Virus record (IMG/VR): IMGVR_UViG_3300020172_001601
Location: 128,198-192,197 of that record
From: a virus
Length of the DNA: 64,000 bases
Strand: one strand, 5' to 3'
The notes beneath the pieces were generated by a model. That model was given only the letters and a program-made list of their open reading frames with translations, ran no database searches and was not told the origin of the DNA. The position numbers and the translations under genes are program-made. This document shows positions 48,954 through 56,392 of this stretch, one piece after another. Each line of letters starts with the position of its first letter. The stretch's first letter is position 1.

Positions 48954-49327
48954 CAAAATACTTCGGCGAATCCTGGTCCTATATGACCGAACAGGGTCAG
49001 CATATTCCGACTCCAGTTGGATCGGAATGTTGTTGGTGCAACGAAGGCTTCGTTGAAGGCGAACAAGGTTTAGGATTGCCTACAGCATCATTGTCTGTAG
49101 GCTCGACTTCTATGGACAGTGAGATTTTATCTTACTACCATAAGAATTGTTTCCTCCGATCCGTGTTGGGTTCGGTAGGTCATCAAAGAAAGCAATGTAG
49201 TTGCTATGGCGGTACGCTCGAAGACCCGCAGGGGCTATCGCTGAGAGAAGCTGCAAATGCAGCAGTGCGGGAGTACGAAGAAGAAGCCAGGAGAAGTTCC
49301 AATGAACAGTGTGAAACTTTACAGTAA
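48950..49327 (+). CDS. Hypothetical protein with cysteine/histidine site (GTG start)
   Basis: A 125-residue protein that starts at GTG in a GTGA overlap. CCWCNEGF near residue 28 and HKNCF near 64 suggest one zinc site of C2HC type. It ends in a helical acidic segment overlapping the DUF4139 gene by 26 bases, so translation is coupled. No family named. Confidence 0.62.
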   Translation: MTKYFGESWSYMTEQGQHIPTPVGSECCWCNEGFVEGEQGLGLPTASLSVGSTSMDSEILSYYHKNCFLRSVLGSVGHQRKQCSCYGGTLEDPQGLSLREAANAAVREYEEEARRSSNEQCETLQ

Positions 49328-51329
49328 CGGTTCTGCCGTCATCACCAAGGGCTATCGGCTCAAGGGAAAGGAACCTCTCAAGGTTACGATTCCGGTGAAG
49401 AAGGACGATCTGGACGATGTTGTGTCGTCCCTCAGTGTATTGGGCAATGTGACGTTGCCTGACCCGCCGAACTATACGCCGACCAATTCCAATCCGACGA
49501 CGCTTTCCCTTGACGGAAAGAACGTACTGAAGGAATTGGCGACGAAACTTCGGGGCGCTGAAGCCGAGATCACCCAAGGCAATAACGCCGTCAGCAAGGG
49601 TCGGGTGTACGGCATCCAGACCTATCAACAGGAAACCAACGGCTCCGTCTTTGAACGGTTCCGCATTCTCCTGGGAACGGCTGAAGGTATCAAGCAGTTC
49701 GAGGAAGCCGACATTACTTCCTTGAAGTTTACCGACGAATTCGTTCAGTCGGAAATTGACAAGTCCCTCGCAGCCAGCTTTGCGGCCATCAAGCCGGATA
49801 GCCGAAACGTCGATCTGACCATTGTGCCGAATGAAGGTGCTGACGCCGCTGCTGTCTCCTATGCAACGCCTTGTGCGGCATGGAAGACTCGTTACCAGAT
49901 TCGATTGCTCAAGGGCATCGCCACTCTGGAACGTCAGGCTGTTGTGGACAACGACACCGATGATGACTGGAAGGAAGTCACGCTGTCCGTTATCACGGGT
50001 GAGCCGATCAGTTTCTCGACTGACATTGCCGATATTCGTCGTCCGACTCGTAGTCGAGTCAACGTCGTCTCCGACAGTGCAACTGGCGCAGTTGGTGCTG
50101 AAGACACCATTGTTCCTTCGCAGGTCAGTTTTGCTGATCGTGGCGGTGGTCAGCGTCATGCAAAGGCAATGAGAAGCATGGCCATGCCAGCATCGGCCTC
50201 AGCAGCTTGTAGCTTCGAGTCGGCTCAAGCCGACTATGCACCTGAAGGTGGCATGGAATCTATTGGTGGTTCTTTCAACAATTTGCAGGTTGCTGCTGTG
50301 CAGTCTGCTGATGTTCGTGAGAGCGGCGACTTCTCGGTGTTCACTGCACCGAATCCGGTGACGATTCTCAGTCGCAAGTCGGCCATCATCGGCCTGGGCA
50401 ATCTTGCCTTGGAAGATGCCAAGACTGTGCTTCTGTATAAGCCTGCCAAGAACGAACGTCGTCCGTATACGGCGATCAAGTTCAAGAACACCACGCCGAA
50501 CTCTCTGAGCAAGGGTGTGTGTGAGGTTTATGTGGATGGCGACCGTCAAGGCAAGTGTGTGTTGGAAAACACCAAGCAGGGCGAAGAAACCTTCTTGGTC
50601 CACGCTGTCGAAACTGGCGTCAAGGCATTCCGTGATGCTGGCAATGTCGAGTCTCGTCGTATTCGGATTAAGATTGCCGAAGGCGTGGTCTACTGTGAGC
50701 AACTGACGACTCAGCAGACCAAGTATCGGATTCAGAACAGCAAGGGCGAGGACTTCCAGTTCGAGATCGAACACAACCGCCAATGGGGTGGAAGTAAGCT
50801 GAGTGTGTCCGTCGATGAAGGACAGCAAACTTCCGTCGATACTCCACTTGGATGCCGAGTCAGCACGACTCTGCCTTCCAATGGCACGCTGGTTGTGACT
50901 GTGACGGAAAAGTTGGTTCAGGAACAGCAATACGGAATCAACCCGTATTGGCTGCAACAGAACTTCGTGATCGTCAATCACCCGCTGGGTCGCAACAAGG
51001 GTATTCAGGCCGTCATCGAGGCACAGCAAGCCGCCGATGCCGTCCAGAACAGCATCAACGAAGCCGAGGAAGAAGTTTCGACTTTGACCGAGGAACAGGA
51101 ACGGTTGGTTGCTTTGATTCCGAGCCTGCACGCTGCTCAAGCCAATACCTCGAAGAACGAGTTGGCTGAAGCCGAAGGTCAGATCAAGACCCTCAAGAAG
51201 ACGACCTTGCCGCAGCTTCGCAAGGACTTGAAGAAGGCCACGGACGCTGTGCAAGCGGCCATGTCGAAGCTGAAGACCGACTGGACGGACGAAGCCGCTC
51301 CGAAGGCCGAAGAAGGCCAGGATAAGTAA
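49302..51329 (+). CDS. DUF4139-domain protein
   Basis: The largest gene of the window, 675 residues. The middle section matches DUF4139: PCAAWKTRYQIRL near residue 195, LERQAVVDNDTDDDWKEVTLSVITGEPISF near 215-245 (the W-x-x-V-x-L-x-hydrophobic-x-TG-x-P signature), and VAVETGV-like strands later. The C-terminal 110 residues are a coiled coil (about 575-665, rich in E, A, K, L). The N-terminal 190 residues take the place of the family's usual DUF4140 part. No signal peptide. Members are cytoplasmic or envelope-associated proteins of unknown function. GAGAAG precedes the ATG. It ends at a terminator-promoter hybrid. Confidence 0.78.
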   Translation: MNSVKLYSNGSAVITKGYRLKGKEPLKVTIPVKKDDLDDVVSSLSVLGNVTLPDPPNYTPTNSNPTTLSLDGKNVLKELATKLRGAEAEITQGNNAVSKGRVYGIQTYQQETNGSVFERFRILLGTAEGIKQFEEADITSLKFTDEFVQSEIDKSLAASFAAIKPDSRNVDLTIVPNEGADAAAVSYATPCAAWKTRYQIRLLKGIATLERQAVVDNDTDDDWKEVTLSVITGEPISFSTDIADIRRPTRSRVNVVSDSATGAVGAEDTIVPSQVSFADRGGGQRHAKAMRSMAMPASASAACSFESAQADYAPEGGMESIGGSFNNLQVAAVQSADVRESGDFSVFTAPNPVTILSRKSAIIGLGNLALEDAKTVLLYKPAKNERRPYTAIKFKNTTPNSLSKGVCEVYVDGDRQGKCVLENTKQGEETFLVHAVETGVKAFRDAGNVESRRIRIKIAEGVVYCEQLTTQQTKYRIQNSKGEDFQFEIEHNRQWGGSKLSVSVDEGQQTSVDTPLGCRVSTTLPSNGTLVVTVTEKLVQEQQYGINPYWLQQNFVIVNHPLGRNKGIQAVIEAQQAADAVQNSINEAEEEVSTLTEEQERLVALIPSLHAAQANTSKNELAEAEGQIKTLKKTTLPQLRKDLKKATDAVQAAMSKLKTDWTDEAAPKAEEGQDK

Positions 51330-51344
51330 GGTCCAGAGTTCTGT

Positions 51345-51393
51345 TTTACACGGTGGGACGGCAGTGGTATAATCCGCTGCCGTCCCTTTTTTT
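51345..51393 (+). promoter_or_regulatory. Promoter whose -10 lies in the loop of an intrinsic terminator
   Basis: TTTACA (51345-51350), 17 bp, TATAAT (51368-51373). GGGACGGCAG (51355-51364) and CTGCCGTCCC (51377-51386) form a 10-bp stem around the -10, followed by T7 (51387-51393). The same bases end the upstream transcript and start the next one. Confidence 0.85.
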
Positions 51394-51406
51394 ATGGACA
51401 TACGAC

Positions 51407-52033
51407 ATGCAAACGTGGCTTGAACCAATCAATTTTGTCGGATCACCATCACAAAGTCCTTTGTGTGCTGTATTGGTTAGAATACGCTGGTACTTGCAAC
51501 AGAACAAAAGCAAGTTTGACCATGCCGATTTTGAACGCATGAATGATGCGGTTCGTGATCCAGTTTATATTGCGGCTCGTGTGTCTCCTGGGAACCTTAG
51601 AGAATATTCTGCCAACATAGATGCTGATGTATATGGCAGCGAAGTTGTGAGAACAGAACAGGATCGACTAGAGTTGCCTCGACTTATTCAAAATAGTTTG
51701 AGCGAGATCAACGAAGTGATGGGCGACCAAATCGAATGGTGTTTGCCGCTGATTGACCCTGAATTGAATTTGCCACAAGCAGTTAATTTTGTTCAAGGAC
51801 TAAGAGGCCAAAACTGGCTCTCCATTCATGTCATATGTGATATTGATTTGAAACGCTTTTTCGGATACACAAGGAATGTCACGTTTTCAACGGAGACAGA
51901 ATTTGTGGCGATGAATGTTATGTCCGAAGCGATGGAAACACTCCGGTCTAAATCGACCGAACTATCGCTTCCTAACCCTCTTCAGCCTAATTCCAATACC
52001 TGGAATTTGGGCATTGGCAATTCACTAAAATGA
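51407..52033 (+). CDS. Hypothetical protein (208 aa)
   Basis: Starts at the ATG 13 bases after the terminator T tract, 34 bases after the -10. No ribosome site (GACATACGACATG). Mixed alpha-beta with no recognised motif. It overlaps the next gene by ATGA. Confidence 0.62.
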   Translation: MQTWLEPINFVGSPSQSPLCAVLVRIRWYLQQNKSKFDHADFERMNDAVRDPVYIAARVSPGNLREYSANIDADVYGSEVVRTEQDRLELPRLIQNSLSEINEVMGDQIEWCLPLIDPELNLPQAVNFVQGLRGQNWLSIHVICDIDLKRFFGYTRNVTFSTETEFVAMNVMSEAMETLRSKSTELSLPNPLQPNSNTWNLGIGNSLK

Positions 52034-52374
52034 TCGGTTTCATCATGGCTTCAGTCCAATTGAATGATGCAGACATTCTGGACGAGTACAACAATGGTTG
52101 CTGGCTGTTGCTCAATATCGGAGATAAATCTGATATGATCTGCGATGGCAAACACATTCAAGTTCGAGATCGCAAAGCCTTGGTCGATGAAATGATTTTT
52201 GGACAAAGAGACAGACTCGCATTGCGAGTAACCTATATGAGTGAGGATGGCGATGGCGATGTTGAGGGAGACAATGTGGCTACGTCGCCTGTATTGGCGA
52301 ATCCAAAATTGGTGGCTGGTCAATACGTCGGTCAAACTTCAATTAAAAGTTTTGAAGGGCGACTATCCGAATAA
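52030..52374 (+). CDS. Hypothetical protein (114 aa)
   Basis: Shares ATGA with the preceding gene; an internal ATG at 52045 is an alternative start. Mostly beta, with an acidic loop (SEDGDGDVEGD). It overlaps the following gene. No family known. Confidence 0.58.
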   Translation: MIGFIMASVQLNDADILDEYNNGCWLLLNIGDKSDMICDGKHIQVRDRKALVDEMIFGQRDRLALRVTYMSEDGDGDVEGDNVATSPVLANPKLVAGQYVGQTSIKSFEGRLSE

Positions 52375-53005
52375 CACTCGGCATATTCATGAGCCAGGAA
52401 AAGGAAGAACTCAGACAGTTGTTGTTGAGGTTCAACCGGGCAAAAGAATGGTTCTTGCTGGTGATGAACCAATATGCCTATATTTTCCATATACCTATTT
52501 TTTGGTTAGGTATATGGAATCCATATCACCAAATGGCAAAACGTATGTTGCGACGGCTCCGGCGTGTATTGGCTTTAGTGCTGATCGGCTTGAATCAACC
52601 AATGGCACGGTCGGCAGATTACCATTGAGCAACTATGCAGAAGGTTATTCTTTTTGTTTAGGCTCTGGTTCGCCGAGCATTGGGCCATATAAATCAGTAA
52701 GGGAATTAGTTGAAGCCCACATGAATGCGTTTTGGAAATCGTCTTTTCAAATGCACTCACATGATTGTGAAGAATGGATTCTGGCAACTAAGGCGTCTGT
52801 TGGCGCACCCTGCGTTAAAAGATTTATTGATCGCCGTGATCGGATGGTCATCCACGAATTGATGGGAGTGTCAAAAAATGAGCAGTTCTTCGACTATCAA
52901 TCAGAACCCGCAAAGCCAAAGCCAGAACCCGCAGAACCAGAACGTCCGAGTAGGGACCAGCCTCATCGTCGTAAAAAACGGAAGGGTTCTCGTCGGAAGG
53001 CGTAA
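52352..53005 (+). CDS. Hypothetical protein, paralogue of 58666-59337
   Basis: About 217 residues. No ATG is well placed; the TTG at 52352 gives the same N-terminal length as the paralogue at 58666-59337 and is chosen for that reason. The pair shares a core: a strand with Y-F/I-L-x-x-VRY (here YFLVRYME; there ILFTVRYVK), then G-K-x-x-Y/S-x-P/A, a second strand with L/Y-x-x-DY/NYAEG or DYAS, and an SVREL/TVTELV helix. The C-terminus is Pro/Lys/Arg-rich (KPKPEPAEPERP). It overlaps the Nudix gene by 128 bases. Function unknown. Confidence 0.55.
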   Translation: MKGDYPNNTRHIHEPGKGRTQTVVVEVQPGKRMVLAGDEPICLYFPYTYFLVRYMESISPNGKTYVATAPACIGFSADRLESTNGTVGRLPLSNYAEGYSFCLGSGSPSIGPYKSVRELVEAHMNAFWKSSFQMHSHDCEEWILATKASVGAPCVKRFIDRRDRMVIHELMGVSKNEQFFDYQSEPAKPKPEPAEPERPSRDQPHRRKKRKGSRRKA

Positions 53006-53387
53006 AGGCTCACATGCAGCAGGTCTGCATTCGTTTCCAGGTGGCCACTTGGATTGGAATGAGACTTGGGAAGCATGTGTGCTTCGAGAGCTTGGCGAAG
53101 AGTGTGGTGAAAACATTAAAGTGCAAGTTCGTAAGGGATATAACCCAACTCGTACTGATTGGTTCGTCACCAATGACATAATGCCACAATACAACAAGCA
53201 CTACATTACCATATTCATGGTCGCCGACTGGATCGAAGGCGAGGCCGAGAATATGGAACCTGAAAAGTGTGAAGGTTGGGAGTGGCTGTCGTATGACCAA
53301 TTGGCGAGTTTGTCGCAACACGGCGAATGTGCCAATTGGATTCCGATGGAGTTTATTTCAAAGTTCAGACAGGAAATAGGTATATGA
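52878..53387 (+). CDS. Nudix hydrolase (MutT-like)
   Basis: A 169-residue Nudix enzyme. The box is complete: GGHLDWNETWEACVLRELGEECG near residues 54-76. SFPGG before it and the GWEWLSYDQL segment near 135 fit MutT/NUDT15-type nucleotide hydrolases. The first 22 residues are an Asn/Gln/Ser-rich tail encoded inside the overlapping upstream gene. RBS is weak; it may be read by coupling. Substrate (oxidised nucleotides, caps or dinucleotides) cannot be told. It overlaps 53384-53755 by ATGA. Confidence 0.85.
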   Translation: MSSSSTINQNPQSQSQNPQNQNVRVGTSLIVVKNGRVLVGRRKGSHAAGLHSFPGGHLDWNETWEACVLRELGEECGENIKVQVRKGYNPTRTDWFVTNDIMPQYNKHYITIFMVADWIEGEAENMEPEKCEGWEWLSYDQLASLSQHGECANWIPMEFISKFRQEIGI

Positions 53388-53755
53388 GCAACAGCATTGT
53401 CGTGATCTCCCCATATTTGTGGAACGGCATTTGGGTATTCGATGACGAGCGAACAGGACTCGTCAAAGAAGCCTTGATCGCAGGCGTGCCTGAAATACTC
53501 CAGGCATTGCACAAGGAACACAAGATCATCAATCCAGACAAGGGATTTAACTTGTTGTTTTCACCCACGCCGTTTCCAGGCTATCACGCCAAAGGCGATT
53601 GGTTAAAAGAAGGCGACGGCGGCAATTGGTATCGGGCGATATTGCCAGATGGATCGACACAAGATGGCTGGCTTTGCCCGGCGTTGTTCAAATACTTCGC
53701 AGAAGCCCCTAAACACTTATACATTCGAGTCGAGTCGATTTTACAGTCCACTTGA
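53384..53755 (+). CDS. DUF6717-like hypothetical protein
   Basis: A 123-residue protein. The pattern VISPYLWNGIWVFDDERTGLV, GVPEILQAL, then NLLFSPTPFPGYHAKGDWL and WYRAILPDGSTQDGWLCPALFKYF matches a small family I recall as DUF6717, known in bacteria and phages with no function assigned. It starts in an ATGA overlap with the Nudix gene. The promoter at 53740 lies inside its end. Confidence 0.7.
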   Translation: MSNSIVVISPYLWNGIWVFDDERTGLVKEALIAGVPEILQALHKEHKIINPDKGFNLLFSPTPFPGYHAKGDWLKEGDGGNWYRAILPDGSTQDGWLCPALFKYFAEAPKHLYIRVESILQST

Positions 53756-53768
53756 ATCGTGGTAGAAT
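53740..53768 (+). promoter_or_regulatory. Consensus promoter for the first amber tRNA
   Basis: TTTACA, 17 bp ending CGTGG, TAGAAT. The expected start is 53775, which is also an ATG opening a 22-codon frame that ends inside the tRNA. It should drive the tRNA at 53814 and the genes after it. Confidence 0.78.
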
Positions 53769-53813
53769 ATCGCCATGAACCATTTGACCACTTTGTTCTC
53801 TAGGGATGTGTCT

Positions 53814-53886
53814 GTTCCCGTAGCTCAATTGGCAGAGCGGTGAACTCTAAATTTGCTGGTTGTGGGTTCGACTCCCACCGGGGACG
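53814..53886 (+). tRNA. Amber-decoding tRNA (anticodon CTA), first copy
   Basis: Acceptor GTTCCCG/CGGGGAC (one G-T pair), D-stem GCTC/GAGC, anticodon stem GTGAA/TTTGC with loop CTCTAAA, T-stem GTGGG/CCCAC, discriminator G, CCA not encoded. Position 33 is T and bases 34-36 are CTA, which pair with UAG. The G discriminator fits glutamine-type or tryptophan-type charging. The structure is complete, so this is a functional-looking suppressor tRNA. Confidence 0.92.
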
Positions 53887-53900
53887 CTTGAGGTAAAAAC

Positions 53901-54503
53901 ATGAGCTTGGATACTTGGCAAAAGATCGACCGACTTGACCTTGAGGCAATCAAGGCCAAGTTGAAATCCAAAAAGGGTTGGTGGTGGAACCTACGCACTG
54001 ACTTGGATGCCGTCGAACAAGAATACAAGCAATTCTTGTATCTAATTGCCACTAATCCAGGAGAAGTTGTCGTTCCTTGGAACGATAAGCTGGACGATCT
54101 GTGGCACGAGCATATTCTGGATACTGCTCGGTACGAAAAGGACTGCCAGGATATTTTCGGCAAGTTCATTCATCATAATCCGCATCTGGCGGTTGGTACT
54201 CGGCCTCAAGTTCAGGCTTATGAAAAGACCAAGGGAATGTACCGCACGGCCTTTAAGGACAAAGCGGCATCCCGATCCAGCACTGATCCGGGCTGTGGTA
54301 CATTTATGCCCATCGTATTTTGTGGCGGTGGTGACTTTGGCCATACTCATAGCGGTCACAGTCATAGCAGTCACACTCATAGCGATGACGCAGGCCATAG
54401 TGACACTGGCGGGCATGGTGACAGCGGTGGAGCATCTTGTGGTGGCGGCTCATCCTGTGGCTCGTCCTGTGGCGGGGGTGGCTGTGGTGGCGGTGGTGAC
54501 TAA
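53901..54503 (+). CDS. Glycine-rich-domain protein (GRDP/DUF1399-like)
   Basis: A 200-residue protein lying between the two amber tRNAs. The N-terminal 115 residues match the family whose core is D-x-LWHEHILDTARYEKDCQDIFGKFIHHNPH (near residues 65-95). The C-terminal 75 residues are low-complexity: a histidine/serine repeat (HTHSGHSHSSHTHS), then glycine/cysteine clusters (CGGGSSCGSSCGGGGC). Such tails occur in bacterial relatives and may bind metal. It ends seven bases before the second tRNA. Function unknown. Confidence 0.75.
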   Translation: MSLDTWQKIDRLDLEAIKAKLKSKKGWWWNLRTDLDAVEQEYKQFLYLIATNPGEVVVPWNDKLDDLWHEHILDTARYEKDCQDIFGKFIHHNPHLAVGTRPQVQAYEKTKGMYRTAFKDKAASRSSTDPGCGTFMPIVFCGGGDFGHTHSGHSHSSHTHSDDAGHSDTGGHGDSGGASCGGGSSCGSSCGGGGCGGGGD

Positions 54504-54510
54504 GTAACTA

Positions 54511-54581
54511 GCTCCGTTGGTATAGAGGTTGTGCCGGGAACTCTAAATTCCCAGAGACGGGTTCGAGTCCTGTACGGAGCA
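54511..54581 (+). tRNA. Amber-decoding tRNA (anticodon CTA), second copy
   Basis: Acceptor GCTCCGT/ACGGAGC (perfect), D-stem GTAT/GTGC (with G-T pairs), anticodon stem GGGAA/TTCCC with loop CTCTAAA, T-stem ACGGG/CCTGT, discriminator A. Bases 34-36 are CTA. Its body differs completely from the first copy, but the anticodon loop is identical, so the two may be charged with different amino acids or have been captured separately. Confidence 0.92.
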
Positions 54582-54601
54582 TTTTCACAAAGGGCAATTC
54601 A

Positions 54602-54976
54602 ATGCAAGTTCATGTCAATGGTAAGGCGTTTAATGTACCTAATGGTGCCAATGTTAGCATCATCAATAACGTCTTGTATGTTGACGGCCAGGAATATACT
54701 GGCGATGGCTATGAATCGAAGCAATTCAAGATCGAGATCACTGGTGGTGTTGCCAACGTCAAGGTTGAACGTGGCGATGTAACTGTTCATGGCGATACGG
54801 GACCAGTTGATGCTGGTGGCGGTGTAACAGTTTCAGGCTCAGTGTCCGGCAAAGTTGATGCAGGCGGCAGCGTCAATTGTGGAAACGTGAGTGGTGATGT
54901 AGACGCAGGCGGCAGCGTTAATTGCGGGTCCATCGGCGGCGACGTAGACGCTGGTGGTAGTGTTCATCACAGATAG
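54602..54976 (+). CDS. Repeat-rich beta-solenoid protein (bactofilin-like)
   Basis: A 124-residue protein. After 55 residues of mixed structure it consists of short repeats VDAGGSV-N/x-CG-x-VSGD (about 17 residues each, three near-copies between residues 85 and 120). This is the hallmark of a right-handed beta-helix, as in bactofilins and polymer-forming adhesins. AAAGGGC precedes the ATG. It ends in TAG, and the following gene is in the same frame, so amber suppression would fuse the two. Confidence 0.7.
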   Translation: MQVHVNGKAFNVPNGANVSIINNVLYVDGQEYTGDGYESKQFKIEITGGVANVKVERGDVTVHGDTGPVDAGGGVTVSGSVSGKVDAGGSVNCGNVSGDVDAGGSVNCGSIGGDVDAGGSVHHR

Positions 54977-54985
54977 GAGTTTCCC

Positions 54986-55318
54986 ATGAGAAACGGGTTC
55001 ACGCTGATCGAGTTGTTGGTTGTTCTTTGCATTATCGCCATTCTTGTGGCCCTCGTTGTGGGCGCAGTCGGCGGTTTCACCGGCAAGACCTTTGAGGCTG
55101 AAGTCACTGACAAGTGGACTGACCTTGATTACGATGGCAACAAGATGTATCGAGTTCGTACTGTATCGCCAACTGGCGATGTTGATACTTGGAATTCGTA
55201 TTGGTGTCATGACGATATTCAAGTTGGCGTATCGTATCAATTCCAAGCCAGCGGAGCGATGCTACGCAAGGCAAATCGACTGGCGCTCCAGCCAGTAAGG
55301 GTTCCATCTAATGAGTGA
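54986..55318 (+). CDS. Prepilin-type N-terminal protein
   Basis: A 110-residue protein starting MRNGFTLIELLVVLCIIAIL, a textbook type IV prepilin leader: G/F cleavage site, glutamate at +5, then a 20-residue hydrophobic helix. A hydrophilic domain follows (EAEVTDKWTDLDYDGNKMYRVRT). It could enter the host's pilus or secretion system, or be a captured host gene. TAGGAG is the ribosome site. It overlaps the next gene by eight bases. Such a leader is rare on phages. Confidence 0.8.
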   Translation: MRNGFTLIELLVVLCIIAILVALVVGAVGGFTGKTFEAEVTDKWTDLDYDGNKMYRVRTVSPTGDVDTWNSYWCHDDIQVGVSYQFQASGAMLRKANRLALQPVRVPSNE

Positions 55319-55586
55319 TTTCCAACAAGTTGGCGGTACGCCTGACCTGAAAATCGAAGCCCTCTATGCCTATCTCGCTCAAGGCAAAGAGGGCGAAGGC
55401 GTTATGGGAATGTCCGTGCCTATCGCCGGGCAAATGATGATGCTACCAATGGTCGGAGCCGATATTGCTCGCATCAAATCTCTTCTTCCTATTGCCAAGC
55501 AAATTGCTATGGCGAGTGGGATTACATTTAGAATCTTCCGATTCGATACCAAGGTGGACATTACCGAGGAAATCGAACTCTACTAA
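55311..55586 (+). CDS. Hypothetical protein (91 aa), methionine-rich centre
   Basis: Overlaps the prepilin-like gene. The centre is rich in Met and Gly (GVMGMSVPIAGQMMMLPMVG), the end is beta-like and acidic. No transmembrane helix is certain. Its stop TAA is directly followed by the next promoter. Unknown function. Confidence 0.6.
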   Translation: MSDFQQVGGTPDLKIEALYAYLAQGKEGEGVMGMSVPIAGQMMMLPMVGADIARIKSLLPIAKQIAMASGITFRIFRFDTKVDITEEIELY

Positions 55587-55588
55587 GT

Positions 55589-55617
55589 TTTACAAAACCT
55601 TAGTTTTGTGGTAGATT
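55589..55617 (+). promoter_or_regulatory. Consensus promoter for the YqgE-like gene
   Basis: TTTACA, 17 bp ending TGTGG, TAGATT. TTTGT (55605-55609) and ACAAA (55618-55622) flank the -10. Short leader (about 10 bases) with AAGGGAG. Confidence 0.72.
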
Positions 55618-55633
55618 ACAAAGGGAGCATACA

Positions 55634-56389
55634 ATGTACAAGCACAAACTACTGATTGCCAATTCGATGATTAACGACCCTGTATTTGCAGGGAGCGTTG
55701 TATTTTTGTTTGTACACAATGAGAAAGGCGCTCAAGGCGTCATCCTCAATTCCAGAGAAGTTGGCAAGATTGGCTTCGGCCAGATGCAAGATATATTCAA
55801 TGCGCCTTCTGGCACGTTTGCCGAGGCGAAGGACATGATCCTGAACGGAAAACTGCAATCCGTTCCTCTGTTCCTTGGTGGCCCGTGCCAGACGCCGGGC
55901 ATTATTTTCCTGCATGGATATGAGGAATTCCTCAATATCCACGAAGGACAAGAGCAGGGTTCCGAATACGACCTGGGAATCCCGTCCAGCTTCAACCTCT
56001 TTGGCGAAGACGAAGAGAAGCCAGCTTATCAAGATGATATTCCCAGCCCGGTCGCTCGAATGAAAATCACTGAGGGCCTATATTTTGGTTCTCCATTTAC
56101 CTTCGGTAATTTGATCGAAGCGGGCAAGTTGGACGAGAATAAGTTCCGGTTTTTCACCGGCCTGTCAGCATGGAGCGCAGGGCAGTTGGAATACGAAGTT
56201 CAGAGTGGTGCATGGACTGTTGTTGATGCAACCCCGGATGTATTCTTCAACCCGGAAGAACTGAATAAACTTGCACAATCGGTCGCTGACAAACAACCAC
56301 CCGCTGATCCTTCTGAGCCACCTGCGTCAACGTCGAAACATCCTTGGGTGCCTAAGACGCCACCGGGATTTGACCCATCTTGGAATTAG
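55634..56389 (+). CDS. YqgE/AlgH (UPF0301)-like protein
   Basis: A 251-residue protein. Its first 175 residues follow the UPF0301 order: KLLIANSMINDPVFAGSVVFLFVHNEKGAQGVILN (cf. F-x-x-SV-hydrophobic-hydrophobic-x-H-x-x-GA-x-G-hydrophobic-hydrophobic-N), then PLFLGGPCQTPGIIFLH, and FFTGLSAWSAGQLEYEV, the G-x-x-GW-x-x-GQLE-like box. The C-terminal 50 residues are Pro/Ser-rich and unlike the cellular family. Function of the family is unknown. It ends in TAG six bases before an in-frame ATG of the next gene, so read-through would give a fusion. Confidence 0.82.
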   Translation: MYKHKLLIANSMINDPVFAGSVVFLFVHNEKGAQGVILNSREVGKIGFGQMQDIFNAPSGTFAEAKDMILNGKLQSVPLFLGGPCQTPGIIFLHGYEEFLNIHEGQEQGSEYDLGIPSSFNLFGEDEEKPAYQDDIPSPVARMKITEGLYFGSPFTFGNLIEAGKLDENKFRFFTGLSAWSAGQLEYEVQSGAWTVVDATPDVFFNPEELNKLAQSVADKQPPADPSEPPASTSKHPWVPKTPPGFDPSWN

Positions 56390-56392
56390 ATC

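Noticed and set aside
49110-50159. Leftward 349-codon frame
   Set aside because: Antisense shadow of the DUF4139 gene, with low-complexity composition.
50199-51428. Leftward 409-codon frame
   Set aside because: Antisense shadow of the DUF4139 gene that also crosses its terminator.
52390-52629. Rightward 79-codon frame starting at an ATG after 52374
   Set aside because: The other frame (52352-53005) is paralogous to 58666-59337, so this one is a shadow despite its better start codon.
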